NCBI GenBank assembly: GCA_030691925.1
Contig: JAUYDG010000114.1
Location: forward strand, 1-8,749
Origin: Nanobdellota archaeon
GTDB lineage: Archaea > Nanobdellota > Nanobdellia > SCGC-AAA011-G17 > VGLX01
Reading direction: 5' to 3'
Length of the DNA: 8,749 nucleotides
Shown: positions 5,611 to 8,749 of the stretch, piece after piece
Layout: every line of letters begins with the position of its first letter
Numbering within the stretch: position 1 is the first letter of the stretch
Notes under the pieces: model-generated
What the model was told of the DNA's origin: nothing
Seen by the model: the letters and a program-made list of their open reading frames with translations, nothing else
Databases searched by the model: none
Program-made: the position numbers and the translations under genes

Positions 5611-6603
5611 ATGGAAATACAAAAATATTCTAAATACAGCTTAATATTATTCTTCTTGGTAATAATAGCACTGTCAATATACCTTTTACTGCCCTTCCTA
5701 ACAGAGCTTGTAGCTGTAGCAGTGATAACCTACGTGTTCTACCCCTTATTCAAAAAATTAAACAAGCATATCAAAAACAGAAGCCTATGCTCGCTAGTAA
5801 TGGTGCTGATAATACTCTTGATAATCATAATACCCCTGTTCCTTATCGTAAATGCGCTGTTCATCGAAGCAGTGAACTTCTACCAAGGGTTTAGGAGCTT
5901 AAACTTAGCGCCGCTCTCAAACCTGATATCAAACATCGCAGGAGAAACCATTGACATACAGGGCTACGCGCAAGAGCTAGCCGACACTATTGTATCATTT
6001 ATAGTAAGGTCAGCATCAGACTTCTTCTTCTCGCTGCCGCAGAAGCTCATAGTCCTGTTCGTAACAGTGTTCGTTATGTACTACTTCTTTAAAGACGGAG
6101 ACAAAATAGTAGACTTCCTGGAAAAAGTATCCCCAATCCACAAAGACCACAAAAGCGAACTGCTAGCAGAGTTCAACAAGGTAGTCTACGCAATTCTTTA
6201 CGGAGTCCTGGTGACAGCAGCAATACAGGGGATAGTGGGCACAATAGGGCTTGTAGTATTTGATGTCCCGTCACCTATAATATGGGGCTCAATAATGATT
6301 TTAACAGCTATAATACCTTTTGTAGGCACATGGCTGATCTGGCTCCCTGCTTCATTATTCAAAATATTTAACGGAGACCTTTTTAACGGATTTGGGCTAT
6401 TGATATACGGAGCATTAATAGTCTCAACAATAGACAACCTGATAAAACCAAAGCTGATAAGCCAAAAATCACAGATACACCCCATTCTTATAATCCTAGG
6501 AGTCTTCGGAGGGCTAAAGGCGTTCGGCCTAATAGGGGTGATGATAGGCCCTCTGCTGCTGGGAACACTTTCCTTGTTATACAGCTTTTACATCAAAAAA
6601 TAA
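5611..6603 (+). CDS. AI-2E family transporter (UPF0118), 330 aa
   Basis: This is a polytopic membrane protein of the AI-2E_transport family (TqsA-like). Members are linked to export of autoinducer or to Na+(Li+)/H+ antiport; the substrate in archaea is not settled. Membrane segments lie at about 9-28, 30-46, 60-84, 143-160, 192-216, 223-245, 257-275 and 290-326 (probably two helices). A soluble, partly amphipathic loop of about 55 residues (87-142) sits before the fourth, as in the family. Family signatures are present: IPFVGTWLIWLPA (235-247), IDNLIKPKLIS (274-284) and GVFGGLKAFGLIGVMIGPL (297-315). The length is normal. It opens an operon, since its TAA is followed after two bases by the AMP phosphorylase ATG. 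This raises the possibility that it moves a nucleotide-related or buffering solute, but adjacency is the only evidence. Confidence 0.92.
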   Translation: MEIQKYSKYSLILFFLVIIALSIYLLLPFLTELVAVAVITYVFYPLFKKLNKHIKNRSLCSLVMVLIILLIIIIPLFLIVNALFIEAVNFYQGFRSLNLAPLSNLISNIAGETIDIQGYAQELADTIVSFIVRSASDFFFSLPQKLIVLFVTVFVMYYFFKDGDKIVDFLEKVSPIHKDHKSELLAEFNKVVYAILYGVLVTAAIQGIVGTIGLVVFDVPSPIIWGSIMILTAIIPFVGTWLIWLPASLFKIFNGDLFNGFGLLIYGALIVSTIDNLIKPKLISQKSQIHPILIILGVFGGLKAFGLIGVMIGPLLLGTLSLLYSFYIKK

Positions 6604-6605
6604 AA

Positions 6606-8081
6606 ATGAAACTAAAAGTCAAAGCATTAGACCTCTCAACAGGCGGGCCATTAGTAGTAGTCTTAGACGACTTAGATGCGAAAAAGCTAGACCTGCACAC
6701 ATTAGACAGGGTAAGCGTAAAAAGGCTAAAATCAAAAAAAGAAATAATAGCTAACATAGACATATCCGCAGAAGGAATAAAGCCAGGAATAATAGGGCTG
6801 TTCTCAGAATCCCTAAAGAGACTCGGTGTAGAAGAAGGCACCCATGTTGATATAGAAACAGCACCAAAACCAGAATCGATAGAGATCATAAGAAAAAAAC
6901 TAGATGGGCACATGCTGACAAAACACGACCTAAGAACTCTGATCAACGACATAGTCAACGACAGGCTAAGCGAAGTGGAAATAACATATTTCGTAGCAGG
7001 AGCCTACACGAAAGGCTTTACACTAGAAGAAAGTGCAATACTGACAGAAGAAACAGTAAACTTAGGATTCAAACTAAACTTGAACAAAGAAATTGTAATT
7101 GACAAACACTGTATCGGAGGAATCCCCGGAAACAGGACAAGCATGGTTGTGATACCAATAATAGCTGCCGCAGGATTCACAATAGCAAAGACAAGCAGCA
7201 GATCAATAACCTCTCCAGCAGGGACAGCAGACGTCATGGAAATATTCTGCCCAGTATCAATAAGCCATGAAAAAGTCCAAGAAATAGTCAAAAAGACAGG
7301 CGCCTGCATAATATGGCAATCCTCACTAAACCCTCACGGCGCTGATGAAAAACTGATAAAAGTAAGGCACCCTTTAAGCCTGGACCCAGAAGGATTACTG
7401 TTGTCCAGCATCATGGCAAAGAAAAAAGCGGTAGGAGCAACACACGTCCTGGTGGACATACCTTGTGGTGAGGGAGCAAAATTCTCATACAAGGAAGGAA
7501 AAGAACTGAAAAAGAAATTCATAAAACTGGGAAAACGGCTAGGAATATATGTTAAGGTAGTAATAACAGACGGCTCACAACCAATAGGCTCAGGCATAGG
7601 ACCAGCACTAGAAGCAAGAGACGTGCTATCAGTGCTAGAAGGCAACGGACCAGCAGACTTACAGGCTAAGTGCGTATTTCTCGCAACGGAGATGCTAAGC
7701 ATGGTGGGCGTAAAAGACGCTAAGAGAGAAGTTATGGAGATCATAAACTCAGGAGCGGCATACAACAAATTCCTGGAAATAGTCAGAGCGCAAGGAGGAA
7801 GAAAAACATTAGCAATACCCACAGCGAGGTATTTCCATTCTGTAGAGTCACCAAAAAAAGGTGTAGTAAAATCGATAAACAACAAATTGATAGCCAAGAT
7901 AGCAAGAATAGCAGGATCACCAGAAGACAAAGCAGCAGGCATATACCTAAATGTAAGAAGGAACAACCACGTACACTATGGCGATGTGCTGTTCACAGTA
8001 TTCTCAAACAACCAGAAAAGGCTGCAATTTGCACAGGAGCTTATAAACAGAAGCCATAACAAGGTGGTAGTCGTAGAATGA
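6606..8081 (+). CDS. deoA: AMP phosphorylase (archaeal DeoA-like, 491 aa)
   Basis: The enzyme catalyses AMP + phosphate to adenine + ribose-1,5-bisphosphate, also accepting CMP and UMP in characterised archaeal members. It feeds the route through ribose-1,5-bisphosphate isomerase and form III RuBisCO to 3-phosphoglycerate. It is a full-length archaeal type: an N-terminal extension (about 1-84) absent from bacterial thymidine phosphorylase, a helical domain (95-155), the phosphate/nucleotide-binding core with KHCIGGIPGNRT (167-178) and SSRSITSPAGTADVMEI (197-213), LSLDPEG (257-263) with the probable catalytic Asp260, SGIGPALEARDVL (329-341), and the C-terminal domain to 491. All glycine-rich motifs are intact. 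It sits two bases after the transporter gene with no SD and overlaps the dCTP deaminase ATG (8078-8081), so the three are one transcript. No isomerase or RuBisCO gene is in the window. Confidence 0.95.
   Translation: MKLKVKALDLSTGGPLVVVLDDLDAKKLDLHTLDRVSVKRLKSKKEIIANIDISAEGIKPGIIGLFSESLKRLGVEEGTHVDIETAPKPESIEIIRKKLDGHMLTKHDLRTLINDIVNDRLSEVEITYFVAGAYTKGFTLEESAILTEETVNLGFKLNLNKEIVIDKHCIGGIPGNRTSMVVIPIIAAAGFTIAKTSSRSITSPAGTADVMEIFCPVSISHEKVQEIVKKTGACIIWQSSLNPHGADEKLIKVRHPLSLDPEGLLLSSIMAKKKAVGATHVLVDIPCGEGAKFSYKEGKELKKKFIKLGKRLGIYVKVVITDGSQPIGSGIGPALEARDVLSVLEGNGPADLQAKCVFLATEMLSMVGVKDAKREVMEIINSGAAYNKFLEIVRAQGGRKTLAIPTARYFHSVESPKKGVVKSINNKLIAKIARIAGSPEDKAAGIYLNVRRNNHVHYGDVLFTVFSNNQKRLQFAQELINRSHNKVVVVE
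8062..8068 (+). promoter_or_regulatory. Candidate SD of dCTP deaminase inside the AMP phosphorylase gene
   Basis: AGGTGGT lies 9 bases before ATG 8078 and matches the AGGTG of the archaeal anti-SD complement. Together with the ATGA overlap it supports ATG 8078 as the true start and coupled translation. Confidence 0.45.
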
Positions 8082-8584
8082 TACTCACAAGAGACGACAT
8101 ACTAAAAGAGATGAAGAAAGGCAGAATAAAAATAGAACCATTCTCAAAAGACCAAGTAGGGCCGGCATCGATAGACCTGTCCTTGGGCAATGAGTTCAGG
8201 GTTTTCAAAAAATGGAAAACAGCACCAGTATCAGAAGATGTTGACTACAAAAAATTCACGAAACTGATAAAAGTCGACAAGTACAGAACCCTAGCACCAG
8301 AAGACTTCATCTTAGGGCTGACAAAAGAAAAGCTTACGTTGCCAGACAACATATGCGGATGGCTGACAGGAAGGACAAGATTCGCAAGGCTAGGCTTGTC
8401 AATACACATAACCGCCAGTTTCATCCAGCCAGGAGTAAGCAACAAACAGGTATTAGAAATAAAAAACGTCAGCAAACTACCACTGATACTCTACCCTGGA
8501 ACAAGGGTGTGCCAAGTAATACTCATGAAAACAACAGGCAGAAGCAAGTACGAAGGAAAATTCGCAAAACAGGAAAGCCTCTGA
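8078..8584 (+). CDS. dcd: dCTP deaminase (168 aa), dUTPase superfamily
   Basis: The enzyme converts dCTP to dUTP plus ammonia, supplying dUMP for thymidylate synthesis; some archaeal members also hydrolyse dUTP. Family features run in order: the N-terminal helix and KDQVGPASIDLSLG (24-37), the central GRTRFARLGL motif (98-107), ITASFIQPGVSNKQVLEIKN (111-130) with probable catalytic Glu127, and LYPGTRVCQVIL (138-149). The length is near the short end of the family. Two positions differ from the textbook E. coli pattern: GRTR replaces GRSS, and the aspartate of the I-D-P-G segment is Gln117. The second change bears on sugar recognition, so this may be a subfamily variant. The ATG overlaps the phosphorylase stop, making it the third gene of the operon. 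The operon appears to end here, as a new promoter and T-rich runs follow. Confidence 0.92.
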   Translation: MILTRDDILKEMKKGRIKIEPFSKDQVGPASIDLSLGNEFRVFKKWKTAPVSEDVDYKKFTKLIKVDKYRTLAPEDFILGLTKEKLTLPDNICGWLTGRTRFARLGLSIHITASFIQPGVSNKQVLEIKNVSKLPLILYPGTRVCQVILMKTTGRSKYEGKFAKQESL

Positions 8585-8595
8585 AAAAGAACAAC

Positions 8596-8604
8596 ATTTT
8601 TAAA
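8596..8604 (+). promoter_or_regulatory. TATA box of the APRT gene
   Basis: ATTTTTAAA lies 12 bases after the dCTP deaminase stop, with GAACAAC upstream as a poor BRE. It predicts a start near 8627, giving a leader of about 13 bases that just contains the SD. The T5 runs at 8597-8601 and 8622-8626 may also help end the upstream transcript. Confidence 0.6.
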
Positions 8605-8626
8605 CACAGGTTTCTGTAAAATTTTT

Positions 8627-8635
8627 AGGGGTGAT
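8627..8635 (+). promoter_or_regulatory. Ribosome binding site of the APRT gene
   Basis: AGGGGTGAT matches the archaeal SD consensus GGAGGTGAT over GGTGAT and lies four bases before ATG 8640. This and the AI-2E gene have the clearest SD-like leaders in the window; most other starts have none. Confidence 0.7.
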
Positions 8636-8639
8636 TTTG

Positions 8640-8749
8640 ATGGATTTAAAATCAAAAATAAGGACTGTACCACACTTCCCCAAAGAGGGCGTGATGTTTA
8701 GGGATATAACAACGCTGCTAAAAGACCCTAAAGCATTCAAGTATTCTAT
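8640..8749 (+). CDS. apt: Adenine phosphoribosyltransferase, N-terminal part (3' partial)
   Basis: The enzyme makes AMP and diphosphate from adenine and PRPP in the cytoplasm (purine salvage). Only the first 36 residues are present. They contain the family's diagnostic opening: a short helix (LKSKIRTVP), then HFPKEGVMFRDITTLLKDP (12-30) and the start of the next helix (KAFKYS). This pattern is typical of APRT and is not seen in hypoxanthine-guanine or orotate transferases. The PRPP-binding and catalytic loops lie outside the window, so activity cannot be judged. The start is fixed by SD AGGGGTGAT and the upstream TATA box. It has its own promoter but directly follows the AMP phosphorylase operon, whose product adenine is its substrate. 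Confidence 0.92.
   Translation, partial: MDLKSKIRTVPHFPKEGVMFRDITTLLKDPKAFKYS

Noticed and set aside
8606..8617. Inverted repeat ACAG-GTTT-CTGT between the TATA box and start of the APRT gene, as an operator.
   Set aside because: Four-base arms are too short to exceed chance in AT-rich intergenic DNA, and there is no second copy near the other promoters.

Overview
The window looks archaeal, probably from a small-genome DPANN-type lineage (Woesearchaeota/Pacearchaeota-like). That placement is an inference. It rests on an archaeal-type AMP phosphorylase, TATA-box promoters sited so that transcripts are leaderless or nearly so, SD sites of the GGTGAT type, heavy ATA/AGA/AGG codon use, and densely packed genes with ATGA start/stop overlaps. 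No rRNA, tRNA, CRISPR array or insertion sequence is visible, and no gene-free stretch exceeds about 70 bases.

Region 1 (1-2900, + strand) is a tight five-gene run. It begins with the tail of an unrecognised gene, followed by four unrecognised proteins that all open with the same roughly 20-residue motif, M-[KR]-[IL]-P-x-x-F-[ILV]-[PS]-E-x-(K)-x-L. After that shared head they have unrelated bodies: two soluble proteins, one with a predicted two-helix membrane hairpin, and one with about five beta-propeller-like repeats. This is the least explained part of the window.

Region 2 (2901-4494, + strand) is one gene with its own promoter, encoding a secreted, membrane-anchored protein with tandem Ig-like domains. 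It converges on, and overlaps by 8 bases, region 3.

Region 3 (4487-5541, - strand) is a two-gene operon: a metallo-beta-lactamase-fold hydrolase that stops exactly at its last metal-binding histidine, then a small SAM-dependent methyltransferase. A hairpin plus T-rich tract lies just past the methyltransferase stop.

Region 4 (5542-8749, + strand) starts at a divergent promoter whose TATA box can serve both strands. It holds an AI-2E-family membrane protein, AMP phosphorylase and dCTP deaminase in one tight operon, then adenine phosphoribosyltransferase (cut by the window end) behind its own TATA box and SD. AMP phosphorylase releases adenine and ribose-1,5-bisphosphate from AMP, and APRT turns adenine plus PRPP back into AMP. 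Together they could convert PRPP to ribose-1,5-bisphosphate with adenine recycled. dCTP deaminase supplies dUTP for dTMP synthesis. This block therefore concerns nucleotide salvage and turnover.
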